Assembly: GCA_900466745.1 (NCBI GenBank)
Contig: UBNE01000015.1
Span: forward strand, 1 to 64,000
DNA length: 64,000 bases
Reading direction: 5' to 3'
Origin: Hyphomicrobiales bacterium
GTDB taxonomy: Bacteria; Pseudomonadota; Alphaproteobacteria; Rhizobiales; Beijerinckiaceae
Position numbers and translations under genes: made by a program
Notes under the pieces: model-generated
Database searches by the model: none
What the model saw: the letters and a program-made list of their open reading frames with translations, nothing else
What the model was told of the DNA's origin: nothing
In this document: positions 41,393 through 51,500 of the stretch, in pieces
How the letters are laid out: each line of letters starts with the position of its first letter
How positions within the stretch are numbered: the first letter of the stretch is position 1

Positions 41393-44300
41393 ATGTCCAC
41401 CACCAATGTCTCGATCCGCCTCGGGCTCGAAGGCAAAGCGGAGGTCAAGCGTGGGTTCGAGGAAGTCGCCGGAGCCGGACAGGCGGCATTCAGCCAGGTC
41501 GAACGCTCGACCGATCAGGCTGGCGCTGCCATCGACCGCCAGGCCGCCCGGCTGAAGCGCCTTGCGGAAACCGCGAAACTCGCTGCTGCGGCCGATGCTT
41601 CGCAGCAGCGCTTCAACACGGTGCTCGGCGTCGATACTGCCGTCCCGAAATCGGCGCGGGATTCGGCAGCCGTCTTCGAGGAAGCGGCGCGCGAGGCTGA
41701 CAGCTTCGCCCGTCGGGCGGCGGCGCTCCGGGCGGAACTCGACCCGTTGGGTACCGCGCAGGACCGGCTCAACCGCGAACTCGGAGAATATGCGGCGCTT
41801 GCCAAGCGCGGCGCCATCACCAGCGCCGAGCACGCGGCGGCGCAGACGCTCGCCCGCCAGCGTTTTGAGGCGACGGAAAAGGCGCTCAGGGGTGTAGGTG
41901 GCACAAGCGCGCTGTCGCGCCAGCAGCTCCTGACGCTGCAATATACGTTCAATGATGTCGTCGCCTCGCTCGGCTCCGGCATCTCGCCGATGACCATCCT
42001 GCTCCAGCAGGGTGGTCAGGTGACGCAGGCTTTTGGCGGCCTGCGGGGGACGCTGGCAACGCTGGGGTCGGCGATCGGCGTGGTCGGTGGCGTGATCGCC
42101 GGCGTCACGGTGGCTGCGGCCGGGCTCACTGCCGCCTGGATCGCCAACGATGCCTCGACCCGTGCCGTCGCCACGGCTCTCGCGGGCGTTGGTCGTGCTT
42201 CGGGCTCGACCAGCACCGAACTCGAACGGATCGCCCGGACAGCCTCGGACGTCGGCCGGGTATCCGTCTCGTCAGCACGCGAGATGGAGGTCGCGTTCCT
42301 CCGCACCGGCAAGATCGGCGCGGAGGAAATGGGCCGGGCGATCAGCATCGCTCGGAATTTGGCGGTCACCCTCGGCGTCGAGACGAAGCAGGGCGCCGAG
42401 CAACTGGCGGGGGCGCTCGCCGATCCCGTCCGCGGCGCTGACGAACTCAATCAGCGTCTCGCCTTCCTCGACGACCGCACGCGGACCTATATCCGCACGC
42501 TGGTTGAGCAGAACAACCGGACGGAGGCGCAGCGCGTTCTTCTGAACGCCCTCGTGCCGGCGCTCGCCAATGCCGAACAGGCGACCAATGCCTTCGGTCG
42601 CGCCTGGGACTATGTCAGGCGCCAAGCTTCGAACGCCTGGGACGCCATCGGACGCGCCGTCGATCGGGCGGTCGATGGTCGGAGGCCCGAGGAAGAACTC
42701 GATCTCCTGCGCTGGCAACGCGCCAGGCTTCAGGAGAATGCGAACAGCGCGGGCTTCGTGCCCCTCATGCTGCCGCAGGTCGAGCAGCGCATTGCAGAAC
42801 TCGAACGGCAGCTGGACGAACAGCAGCGCCGCGCCCGCGAGATCGCCGCAGATGCCCGAGCGAACGAGCTTTCAGTCCGCGCTGGAGAAACCGCGCGGGA
42901 TCTCACGCCGGGTTATCGCGATCTCCTGCGTCTGCGCGAGCAGGAAGCCGCGCTGCGAGCGGCGCTCTCCGACCCGCAGGCAGGCGCCAAGCTCGCCGAT
43001 GTCGGGCAGGTCGAACAGGCCTACGCCCGCGTCCGGACCGAACTCGACCGCTATCGCGACGGCCTTGGAACTGCCGCAGTCGCTGCGGAGGCGTTCCGCA
43101 GCCGCTCGGATATTGCCGCCGAAGCGCTGCGGTCGCAGTCGAATGTCACCGAAGTCACGATCCGGGCGACGCTGGCGCTCGCTCGGGCCTACCTCGAAGG
43201 CGCGACTGCCGCCGAGACGGCTGAGGCCCGACGGCAAGGGCTGATCGATCAGGCGCGCGACGGAATCGACGCCGAAACCCGCGCCCGCCAGGCCCTACGC
43301 GAGCGGATCGCCGAAACCGCGGCGACGGCCGCCAAACAGGTTCAGGATCTGAGCCTCGAGGCGGATGCGCGCCGTCGGGTCAACGATCTCGTCGCCTCGG
43401 GCACGATCACATCGTCGCGCGCCCAGCAGCAGCTTCAGCTCGAACAGGCCCTGCGGCCGCTCATTACGGCGCAGGCCTTGGCGGAAGGCGATGCGCGCGC
43501 GACGCTGACGCAGATCATCGAGCGCCTGCGTGAAGCCTATGGACGCCTCAACGCGGAGGAGGCTCGCGGGCAGGCGCTCTCGGCGATCGAGGACAAGCGG
43601 CGCGAGATCGAACTGCTGCAGCGGCAAGTCGGGCTCGTCAATGCGAGCGTCGCCGCCCGTTCGAGCGCGTTGGCGATCCTGCGCGCCGAGCAGGAGCTGC
43701 GCCAGCGCGGCATCGACATCGCTTCCGCCGAAGGACGCACCTATGTCGAAGCGGCGGGCCAGATCGAGAGCCTCGGCCGAAGCCTGCGCGGCCAGGAGCG
43801 CCTTGTCGAGCAGCGCGAAGAGATCGCTCTTCTCGAACGCCAGGTGGCGCTCGTCGGGGCCTCAGTCGCCAAGCGTGGCGAGCTTGCCGTTCTTCGCGAA
43901 ATCCAGGCGCTTCGCCGCGCTGGGATCGACAAGGACAGCCCGGAAGGACAGGCGGCACTCTCGGGCGCACGGCGGATCGAGGAACTGACGCGAACGCTTG
44001 CCGGACGTCAGGCGATCCTAGACCAGCAAGACGAGATCAAGCTTCTCGAGAAACAGATCGAGCTTGTCGGCCGCAGTGCCTCTGAGCGCGGTCTGGTGAT
44101 AGCCCAAATCCGCGCCGAACAGGGCCTGCGCTCGCGCGGCATCGATCTCGCCTCCGAGGAAGGTCGGAAGATCGTCGAGAATGCCGGTCGCGTCGAGCGC
44201 CTGACGCAGGAGCTGCAGAAGCAGGATGCGGCCTATCGCGGCCTCGAAAACGCGGTCGGCTCGGCGCTCGACCGCTTCGGCGATGTGCTGGCGCAGGGCA

Positions 44301-44785
44301 AGACCGACTGGAAGTCCTGGGCAGATGCCGGACGCTCGGCGTTGCAGGACATCAGCCGCGAGATCATCAAGCTCGCGGTCCTCAATCCGCTCAAGAACTT
44401 CCTGTTCGGCGGCAATTTGCCGACGCTCTCGAATGCTGGCGGCTTCTTCGGCCAGATTTTCGCTGGCCTCTTTCACGAAGGTGGTCTCGTCGGGGCCGGC
44501 GGGACCATGCGCATGATGCCGGCTCTCGCTTTCGCCGGCGCGCCGCGGCTTCACAGCGGCGGTTATCTCAAGCCCGACGAGATGCCGGCAATCCTTCAGC
44601 GCGGTGAAAGGGTCCTGAACCGGGCTGAGGCCGCGGATTATGAGCGCGGTCGCGGAGGATCGTCCTCGCCGATCATGCTGACCTTCAACGTCTCGACGCC
44701 GGACGCCTCTTCCTTCCGGCGCGCGCAATCGCAGATCACCGCTGAGATGGCGGCGGCGATCGAACGATCGCGGCGCAATCTCTGA
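41393..44785 (+). CDS. Tail tape measure protein
   Basis: A 1130-residue, strongly helical protein. The N-terminal part (NVSIRLGLEGKAEVKRGFEEVAGAG) and the segment LSRQQLLTLQYTFNDVVASLGSGISPMTILLQQGGQVTQAF (about 180-220) are typical of lambda-family tape measures. A hydrophobic stretch follows (IGVVGGVIAGVTVAAAGLTAAWIA, about 225-250). Long coiled-coil regions include three tandem repeats of about 72 residues (738-951). The C-terminus (LFHEGGLVGAGG..., PAILQRGERVLNRAE) is the usual tail-tip binding part. Its length sets the tail length. Confidence 0.93.
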   Translation: MSTTNVSIRLGLEGKAEVKRGFEEVAGAGQAAFSQVERSTDQAGAAIDRQAARLKRLAETAKLAAAADASQQRFNTVLGVDTAVPKSARDSAAVFEEAAREADSFARRAAALRAELDPLGTAQDRLNRELGEYAALAKRGAITSAEHAAAQTLARQRFEATEKALRGVGGTSALSRQQLLTLQYTFNDVVASLGSGISPMTILLQQGGQVTQAFGGLRGTLATLGSAIGVVGGVIAGVTVAAAGLTAAWIANDASTRAVATALAGVGRASGSTSTELERIARTASDVGRVSVSSAREMEVAFLRTGKIGAEEMGRAISIARNLAVTLGVETKQGAEQLAGALADPVRGADELNQRLAFLDDRTRTYIRTLVEQNNRTEAQRVLLNALVPALANAEQATNAFGRAWDYVRRQASNAWDAIGRAVDRAVDGRRPEEELDLLRWQRARLQENANSAGFVPLMLPQVEQRIAELERQLDEQQRRAREIAADARANELSVRAGETARDLTPGYRDLLRLREQEAALRAALSDPQAGAKLADVGQVEQAYARVRTELDRYRDGLGTAAVAAEAFRSRSDIAAEALRSQSNVTEVTIRATLALARAYLEGATAAETAEARRQGLIDQARDGIDAETRARQALRERIAETAATAAKQVQDLSLEADARRRVNDLVASGTITSSRAQQQLQLEQALRPLITAQALAEGDARATLTQIIERLREAYGRLNAEEARGQALSAIEDKRREIELLQRQVGLVNASVAARSSALAILRAEQELRQRGIDIASAEGRTYVEAAGQIESLGRSLRGQERLVEQREEIALLERQVALVGASVAKRGELAVLREIQALRRAGIDKDSPEGQAALSGARRIEELTRTLAGRQAILDQQDEIKLLEKQIELVGRSASERGLVIAQIRAEQGLRSRGIDLASEEGRKIVENAGRVERLTQELQKQDAAYRGLENAVGSALDRFGDVLAQGKTDWKSWADAGRSALQDISREIIKLAVLNPLKNFLFGGNLPTLSNAGGFFGQIFAGLFHEGGLVGAGGTMRMMPALAFAGAPRLHSGGYLKPDEMPAILQRGERVLNRAEAADYERGRGGSSSPIMLTFNVSTPDASSFRRAQSQITAEMAAAIERSRRNL
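43604..44245 (+). repeat. Three tandem 71-72 residue repeats in the tape measure gene
   Basis: Units begin at 43604, 43820 and 44033 with EIELLQRQV, EIALLERQV and EIKLLEKQI, each continuing through LRxxQxLRxxGID and an E-G-R/Q block. Spacings are 216 and 213 bases. Confidence 0.85.
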
Positions 44786-44796
44786 CGGATGTTCCG

Positions 44797-45381
44797 ATGG
44801 GCTTTCACGATGTGCGGTTTCCCGATGCGATCGCGCGCGGCGCGACCGGCGGGCCGGAATACTCGACCGACATCATCGCGGTCGCCTCCGGCTTCGAACA
44901 GCGCAACATCAACTGGCAGGCCGCTCGCGCCCGCTACGACATCGGCACCGGCATCCGCACCCGCGAGCAGATGGCCGAGGTGATCGCCTTCTTCCGTGCT
45001 CGCAAGGGCCGCGCCTATGGCTTTCGGTTCCGTGACTGGACGGATTTCGAAGCGGCGGGACAGGCGATGCTCGCGACCGCCAACTCGCTTATCTGGCAGC
45101 TGGTGCGACGCTATCCGAGCGGACCGGGCGAGGACGTCCGTCTCATCACCAAGCCCGAAGTCGGCTCGGTGATCGTGCGGGTTAGCGGCTCGCCCATCGG
45201 CGTTACCGTCGATCACTTGACCGGCAGGGTGACGTTCCCGTCCGCGCCTGGAGCCACGCCCTATGCGGACTTCCGCTTCGATGTGCCGTGCCGCTTCGAC
45301 ACCGATCACCTGCCAGTGGTCGCGACCGCCTTCCACCTTCAGCAGATATCGTCGATCCCGATCGTCGAAATCAGGACTTGA
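44797..45381 (+). CDS. DUF2460 distal tail protein (GTA orfg12-like)
   Basis: A 194-residue protein with the DUF2460/TIGR02217 pattern: FHDVRFPDAIARGATGGPEYSTDIIAVASGFEQRN, then EVIAFFRARKGRAYGFRFRDWTDFEA and a C-terminal CRFDTDHLPV. In the Rhodobacter gene transfer agent the corresponding orfg12 product is the distal tail protein. The gene begins 11 bases after the tape measure stop. Confidence 0.9.
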   Translation: MGFHDVRFPDAIARGATGGPEYSTDIIAVASGFEQRNINWQAARARYDIGTGIRTREQMAEVIAFFRARKGRAYGFRFRDWTDFEAAGQAMLATANSLIWQLVRRYPSGPGEDVRLITKPEVGSVIVRVSGSPIGVTVDHLTGRVTFPSAPGATPYADFRFDVPCRFDTDHLPVVATAFHLQQISSIPIVEIRT

Positions 45382-45391
45382 GTCATTCCCC

Positions 45392-46231
45392 ATGAAGACC
45401 ATGAGTTCCAGCCTTGCCGCTCATCTCGACGGCGAGGTCACGACGCTTGCCTGCCTCTGGCGTCTCGAACGCGCCGACGGCTGGGTGCGCGGCTTTACGG
45501 ACCACGATCAGGACATCGCCTATCTCGGCCTCAACTACGTCGCCTCGACCGGCTTTCTGCCCTCCGCGATCAAGTCCGGCGCCGACCTCTCCGTCGACAA
45601 CCTCGATGTCGACGGTTTCCTCGACGATGACGCCCTGAAGCCCGAGGACCTGACGGCGGGACGCTTCGATGGCGCGCGCATCGACATCATGCTGGTCAAC
45701 TGGGCCGATCTCGCGCAAGGGCATGTCCTGTTGCGTCGCGGCTGGCTCGGCGAAGTGAAGCGCGCGGATCAACGCTTTTCAGCCGAAGTGCGGGGCATCG
45801 CCAATCGGCTCCAGCAGACCTCCGGCCAGCTCTATTCGCGGCTCTGCCGCACCGATCTCGGATCGGCCGAATGCACCGTGGACCTCGTGCCGCTCACCGA
45901 GACGCTCACCATCTCGGCGGTCGCGTCCGGCGACACGTTTACTGTACCGACGGCGCGCTCGTCAGGCTTCTACACGTTCGGCATCTGCACCTTCCTCACC
46001 GGCGCCAATGCCGGGGCAGCGACCGAGATCCTGTCCCAGATCGGGCAGTCGGTGACGCTCTTCACACCGATGTCCCGACCGATTGCCATCGGGGATCAGG
46101 TCCGCCTCGTCGCCGGGTGTGACAAGACCATTGAGACCTGCCACAGCCGCTTCTCCAACGTCCTGAACTTCCGGGGCGAGCCGCACATCCCCGGCAACGA
46201 CAAGGTTTTCAGCTATCCGGTGCGTGACTGA
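45392..46231 (+). CDS. DUF2163 baseplate hub protein (GTA orfg13-like)
   Basis: A 279-residue protein with DUF2163 and the C-terminal phage_BR0599 pattern: LAAHLDGEVTTLACLWRLERADG, GFTDHDQDIAYLGLNYVASTGF, and the end CHSRFSNVLNFRGEPHIPGNDKVF with conserved cysteines (CDKTIETC). ATG at 45392 replaces an in-frame but non-coding upstream extension. It corresponds to GTA orfg13, the hub. Its stop shares a base with the next start. Confidence 0.9.
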   Translation: MKTMSSSLAAHLDGEVTTLACLWRLERADGWVRGFTDHDQDIAYLGLNYVASTGFLPSAIKSGADLSVDNLDVDGFLDDDALKPEDLTAGRFDGARIDIMLVNWADLAQGHVLLRRGWLGEVKRADQRFSAEVRGIANRLQQTSGQLYSRLCRTDLGSAECTVDLVPLTETLTISAVASGDTFTVPTARSSGFYTFGICTFLTGANAGAATEILSQIGQSVTLFTPMSRPIAIGDQVRLVAGCDKTIETCHSRFSNVLNFRGEPHIPGNDKVFSYPVRD

Positions 46232-46677
46232 TGTTCACCCGCGACGACGTTATCGCCGAGGCCCGAACATGGCTCGGCACGCCCTGGCATCATCAGGCCT
46301 CGGTCAAAGGGGTGGGATGCGACTGCATCGGCTTCATCCGGGGAGTGGCAGAGCCGTTCCTCGGCAAAGTCGATATTCCGCTCGACTACACGCCGACTTG
46401 GCATCTCTACCGGGCCGAGCCGCGCATGTATCTCGGCTTCAAGGCGGTCGCCGAGGAGATCGACCCTGCAGACGCTATCCCCTCCGACATCCTGCTCTTC
46501 GGTGCCGGCAAGGGCCCAGCACACCACTGCGCGCTTCTCACGCCCGAAGGCGGGCTGATCCATTGCTACCAGGAAGCCGGACGCGTCGTCGAGCATGCAT
46601 TCTCGGACGGGTGGCAGTCAAAGCTGAGGCATGCGTTCCGGCTGCCCGGGATCAAGGAGGACAGCCAGGCGTCCTGA
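46231..46677 (+). CDS. NlpC/P60 family tail peptidase (GTA orfg14-like)
   Basis: A 148-residue cysteine peptidase. VGCDCIGFIRGVA holds the catalytic cysteine (about residue 32) and PAHHCALLTPEGGLIH the histidine (about 98). It is the orthologue of GTA orfg14 and lambda gpK, which open the peptidoglycan during DNA entry. The following 178 bases (46678-46855) are non-coding and start the insertion that separates this gene from the baseplate genes. Confidence 0.9.
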   Translation: MFTRDDVIAEARTWLGTPWHHQASVKGVGCDCIGFIRGVAEPFLGKVDIPLDYTPTWHLYRAEPRMYLGFKAVAEEIDPADAIPSDILLFGAGKGPAHHCALLTPEGGLIHCYQEAGRVVEHAFSDGWQSKLRHAFRLPGIKEDSQAS

Positions 46678-46855
46678 GCTGACGTCTGGAATGCCCACTT
46701 GGTTAGCCTTAGCAGCTAGGCTTCAAGCCATCGCGGCCGAGGCGTCGACTAGCTGTGCGCACGTCGGACTGCGCAACAGCCGAGGCGGGTGCCCTACGGC
46801 TTCGTCGACGGTGACCGGTAGAGGTTGTCCGACGCGCTGCCGCTGGATGACGGCA

Positions 46856-47659
46856 CTATCTATCTGGGGCGGGGGGACCCGGCGGCGCCGTAAAGTCCGG
46901 CACGTCACCCGGCTTCATGGCCATGAACGCGTCGTAGCTGGCAAGGCTCTCCTTGGTGGGGACGGTCCGATCCGTCGCGAGCGCCCGGATGCCGTCGCTA
47001 AATGAGCGGCGTGTGACCTCGTCCAAGATCGCGAAGTCGTTCGAGAGTTCATAGGACATCGAGCCCGTCCACATGTCGATCCGGGCGTAGCCGGGTGCCC
47101 GGGCGAACAGCTTCGGGCGACCTGAAACTTCATGCTTGGCGAGGGCCACGCGCAGAAATTCGAGCTGTCGGAACAGCACGTGCGTGCGCGCCAAGTCGTC
47201 TTCGATTTCTTTCGTGATCGCTGGGTCCGCGATGATGCAACGGAGCACGCGGGCGAAGGCGTCCCGTCCGAGGTTCAGGTCGCTCGGCTTACCCTTCTCC
47301 TCCAGTGCGGCCGCTTTGAGTTCGAGGCCGCCACTGGCCTTCCACTTCAGAACGTCCTTGGCGCGCTCGCGCCACGTTCGCAGGAGCTCGTAGACGGCGA
47401 AGAGCCACTGCTGGCTGAGCGCGTTCAGCAGCATCGCGTGGCCGATGTCGATGCCCCCGTCAGCGGAGCGGTAGGCGCGGGCCTCGCTCTCCATCTGCAT
47501 GAGGAAGCCGTCAACGAGCGCGACGTTCGTGGCCTGCATGCCGAGGTAGGGATCGTCGCCGAGCAGCTTCAGTGCGCGCAGGGCCTGATCAAGTTCGTGC
47601 GTCTCGATCTCCTCAGGCTCGCGCGGCATGGGCCCGTCGTGATCATCGATCTCGTCCAT
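46856..47659 (-). CDS. Unrecognised antisense gene inserted in the tail module
   Basis: A 267-residue acidic protein on the opposite strand to all tail genes. Mostly helical: LDQALRALKLLGDDPYLGMQATNVALVDGFLMQME, NALSQQWLFAVYELLRTWRERAKDVL, and a later IDMWTGSMSYELSNDFAILDEVTRRSFSDGIRAL. No HTH, nuclease or membrane signature. About 245 bases upstream (47660-47904) are free of genes and must hold its promoter; the 178 bases downstream are also empty. It interrupts a gene order conserved in GTAs. This is the layout of a phage 'moron' expressed from the lysogen; superinfection exclusion is a guess. Confidence 0.72.
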   Translation of the reverse strand: MDEIDDHDGPMPREPEEIETHELDQALRALKLLGDDPYLGMQATNVALVDGFLMQMESEARAYRSADGGIDIGHAMLLNALSQQWLFAVYELLRTWRERAKDVLKWKASGGLELKAAALEEKGKPSDLNLGRDAFARVLRCIIADPAITKEIEDDLARTHVLFRQLEFLRVALAKHEVSGRPKLFARAPGYARIDMWTGSMSYELSNDFAILDEVTRRSFSDGIRALATDRTVPTKESLASYDAFMAMKPGDVPDFTAPPGPPAPDR

Positions 47660-47904
47660 CGCCGCCCCGTTTTGTTGCCATCAACGCCACCGCCCAGGTG
47701 ACGACGAAGATGGCATCGCGCCACGACGATCACGAATACCTGCCACGCTGCGGCGTCGGCGGTGGTGAGGATCTCGAGGGCCGCAGCTTCGACGCAGGTG
47801 ATAGCGCAATCGTGCCTTTGAAAGCGCGTCTCATGAGAAACAGCTTTCGGTCAATTTCCGGACGATGCCTGTCCAGGCTGACCACTCAAAGGTCGAAGTG
47901 AATA

Positions 47905-48540
47905 ATGGCCCGCATCGTCCTCACCATCGGCGGCTACGTCCTCGGCAATCTGCTGCTGCCCGGCATCGGTGGCGCCATTGGCGGCGCGATCGGCGGTTAT
48001 GTCGGAGGTATGGTCGACCAGCAGATCTTCGGTTCAGGCACGCCCGATCAAACGATCTACGGCGCGCGACTGCAGGATCTGCGCGTCCAGTCGTCGAGTT
48101 ATGGCAGCGTGATTCCGGCGCTTTACGGCAAGGGGCGCCTTTCCTCGAACATCATCTGGATGCGTGGTTTCGAGGAAGAAACGCGCACCACGACCGAGAC
48201 GGTCGGCGGCGGTGGCAAGGGGGGCGGCAGTGGCAGCACGACGACAACGACCGTGGAATACCACTATTATTGCGACGTGGCGGTCGGGCTCTGCCAGGGG
48301 CCGATCGCCTCGGTGCCGCGCGCCTTTGCGGATGGCAATGCACTCGATCCAGCCCATGTATCCGACATGCGCGTCTACACCGGTTCCGGTTCACAGGGAC
48401 CGGATCCCCTGATCCAAGCCGTCGAGGGTGTCGCGAACACCCCGGCCTATCGCGGGCTCGCCTATATCGTCCTCGAACGCTTGCACATCACGCCTTACGG
48501 CAATCGGCTTCCCCAGCTCTCTTTCGAAGTGGTGACCTGA
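47905..48540 (+). CDS. Duplicated N-terminal domain of the baseplate TIM-barrel protein
   Basis: A 211-residue protein collinear over its whole length with residues 1-212 of the next gene. It has the same glycine-rich hydrophobic beginning (LPGIGGAIGGAIGGYVGGMVDQQIFG), the shared RTTTETVGGGGKGGG block, the DPLIQAVEG motif and the ending ITPYGNRLPQLSFEV. It then stops instead of continuing into the TIM barrel. The two copies have diverged, so the duplication is not recent. It could add a second ring to the baseplate. Confidence 0.85.
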   Translation: MARIVLTIGGYVLGNLLLPGIGGAIGGAIGGYVGGMVDQQIFGSGTPDQTIYGARLQDLRVQSSSYGSVIPALYGKGRLSSNIIWMRGFEEETRTTTETVGGGGKGGGSGSTTTTTVEYHYYCDVAVGLCQGPIASVPRAFADGNALDPAHVSDMRVYTGSGSQGPDPLIQAVEGVANTPAYRGLAYIVLERLHITPYGNRLPQLSFEVVT

Positions 48541-48543
48541 TCC

Positions 48544-51500
48544 ATGGCCCAGCTCGTGCTCACCTTGGCGGGCGGCGCGCTCGGCCAGGCGGTGGGTGGA
48601 GCCTTCGGCCAGGGTCTCGGCGCGCTTTTTGGCGCGACGATTGGTGGCATCCTCGACCAGCAGCTGTTCGGCCCACAGACCAACCGTCAGACGCGGGAAG
48701 AAGGCAAGGTCACCGATGTCCGGCTCTCGGGATCGGCCTATGGACTGGCCCGGCCGAATGTCTATGGCCGAGGGCGGATCCCGGCCAACATCATCTGGGC
48801 ACGCGGCATTCGTGAGGAGGTACGCACGACCACCGAAACGGTCGGTGGCGGCGGCAAAGGTGGTGGCGGCGGATCGCAGACCGTCGTCACGACCAGCTAC
48901 CACTACTACGCCGATGTGGCGCTCGGTCTCGGCGAAGGGCCCTTGACCTCGGTCTACCGCATCTGGGTCGACGGCAAGCCGATCGATTCCGATGATGTCG
49001 ACGAGGTCCGCATCTACTATGGCGACCAGACGCAAAGCCCCGATCCGCTGATCCAGGCGGTCGAAGGCTCGGACCGCACGCCGGCGTTCCGTGGCACGGC
49101 CTATGTCGTTCTCGAAAATCTCTATCTCACCGCCTATGGCAACCGCTTTCCGAACTTCGAGATCGAGGTGTTTCGCGGATCGCCCGCTGGCACCTCGGAT
49201 GCGCGCCATCTCGTCGAGAGCGTATGCCTCATCCCGGCATCGGGCGAGTTTGCCTACGATCCGGACGTCGTGTTCTCGAACCGGCATGGTGCGGGCAGCG
49301 GCTTCAAGGCGGCGATCAACGCCCATGCCGGCCAGAAGCGCGCCGACTTCTCGGTCGCGATCGACAATCTGCAGCGCGAACTGCCGAACGTCGAATGGAT
49401 CTCGCTGGTCTATGCTTGGTTTGGCACGTCGCTCGATGTCGCGACCTGTTCGTTGCGCCCGGAATGCGAGACGGGCGTCTATGCCGATCAGGTGCCGGAG
49501 AGCCGCCCTTATGTCTGGAGCGTCGCCGGCATCGGCCGTCCACTCTTCGGCATGGATGGTGGGATCTCCGACCTGCCGCATTGGCCGATGGTCTCGTCCT
49601 ATACCTATCCTGACGGTTCGCTCGGCCTCTATTATGGCGGGACAATCGCCGACGGTGCCGTTGTGCGCGCGATTCAGGATCTGAAGGCGCGCGGCCTGAA
49701 GGTTCTGTTCTACCCGTTCATCCTGATGGACATCCCGCCGCCCGATCCGGCGCCTTTTCCGTGGCGCGGGCGCATCACCGGCGCCGCCGCGGACGTGCCC
49801 GGCTTCTTCACCCGTGCCGATGGATATCTGCGGCTCATCCGGCACGGAATGACGCTCTGCGAGCAGGCAGGCGGTATCGATGGCTTTGCGATCGGTTCGG
49901 AAATGGTCGCCCTCAATCGCATCCGGGACGCCGGCGGAGCTTATCCAGCCGTGGCCTATTGGAAGCAGATCGCCGCAGAGGCAAAGAGCCGTCTCGGCTC
50001 TGCCTGCAAGGTGACCTATTGCGCCGACTGGTCGGAATATCGCTATCACGACCGTGGCGGCGGCGATGTCGATTTCCCGCTCGATGAACTCTGGGCCGAT
50101 CCGAGTATCGATGTCGTCGGGATCGACGCCTATTTCCCGCTGACCGACGCGCCGCGCGCTGTCCAGGACAAGGAAGCGATCAAGGCTGGCTGGCAGGGCG
50201 GTGAACTCGTCGACTACTACTATGCGAGCCCCTCCGACCGCGATCTCGACCGGCGTGGGCTTGCGCCGATCCGGTCGCCGATCTCTGAGCCCTTCTGGGC
50301 GATCAAGGCGCTGCGCTGGTGGTGGGAGAACACTCACATCCCAAGGGTCGCCGGCGTCCCGACTGAGACGCCGACGGATTGGACGCCGCGCGCCAAGCCG
50401 ATCTGGTTCACGGAGATCGGCTTTCCGACGGTGAACTGCGCCACCAACCAGCCGAACGTCTTCATCGACCCGAAATCGGTCGAGAGCTTCGCGCCGTACT
50501 ATTCGACGGGCGCGGTCGACCGTGTCGTCCAACGCGCCGCGCTCGAGGCGACGGAGGAATACTGGCGCGACCCGGCCAACAACCCGGTCTCGCCCGCCTA
50601 TGGTGGACCGATGCTGGCCAGACGCTTCGTCTGGTGTTGGGACGCGCGGCCCTATCCATGGTTCCCGACGCTATCGAATGTCTGGAGCGACGGGGCGAAC
50701 TACCGGCTCGGTCACTGGATCAACGGAAAGATTGGCAACATGCGCCTCTCCGACATCGTCGGCGATCTATGCCTGCGTGCGGGGTTGCTTGCATCCGAGT
50801 TCGATGCCTCGGCGCTTGATGACGAGGTCGTCGGCTATGTGGTGACCGAACGCAAATCGATCCGCGACATGATCGCGGTGCTTCAGACGGCCTACTTCTT
50901 CGATTGTGTCGAGCGCGACGGCAAGCTCGTCTTCGTCAAGCGCGGCGGAAGTGGCATCGTAGCGATCGATGCTGAAGATCTTGGCGCCTCCGACAGCGAT
51001 AGCGATCGCTCACGGGTGAAAATCGAGCGCACGCAGGATACCGAGCTGCCGATCGCCGTCGATGTCGTCCACATCGACGAGGGACGCGACTATCAGTCCT
51101 CGACCGTTACCATCCGCAAGCAGGTCGGCCACTCCGACAGCGTGACGACCTTCTCCTTGCCGGTCGTGCTTTCGGTCGAGCAGGCGCAAACCATCGGGCA
51201 GCGGGCGTTGCGCGAGATGTGGCAGGGGCGCGAGGCGATCGATCTTCGCCTGCCCACCCGAGGGCTCAAGATCGACCCGACCGACGTCGTCGAGGTGCCG
51301 GTCGACGGCGTGCTGCGGCGATACCGTGTGACTTCGGTCACCTATGGCAAGCCCGGTCTCGTGCTGGTGCGCGGCCAGGCGACCGATGGCGGCAACCCGG
51401 ACTTCGTCTCGGTCCCAACAGGATCGGGCAGCTTGCCGCCTGCCGCTCCCGAGCCGGTCTCGCCCGTGCGCATCGACCTTCTCGATATGCCCATCCTCAT

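Noticed and set aside
48391..50532. A 713-codon minus-strand frame opposite the megatron gene
   Set aside because: Arginine/aspartate-rich composition typical of antisense translation, without domains or a ribosome site.
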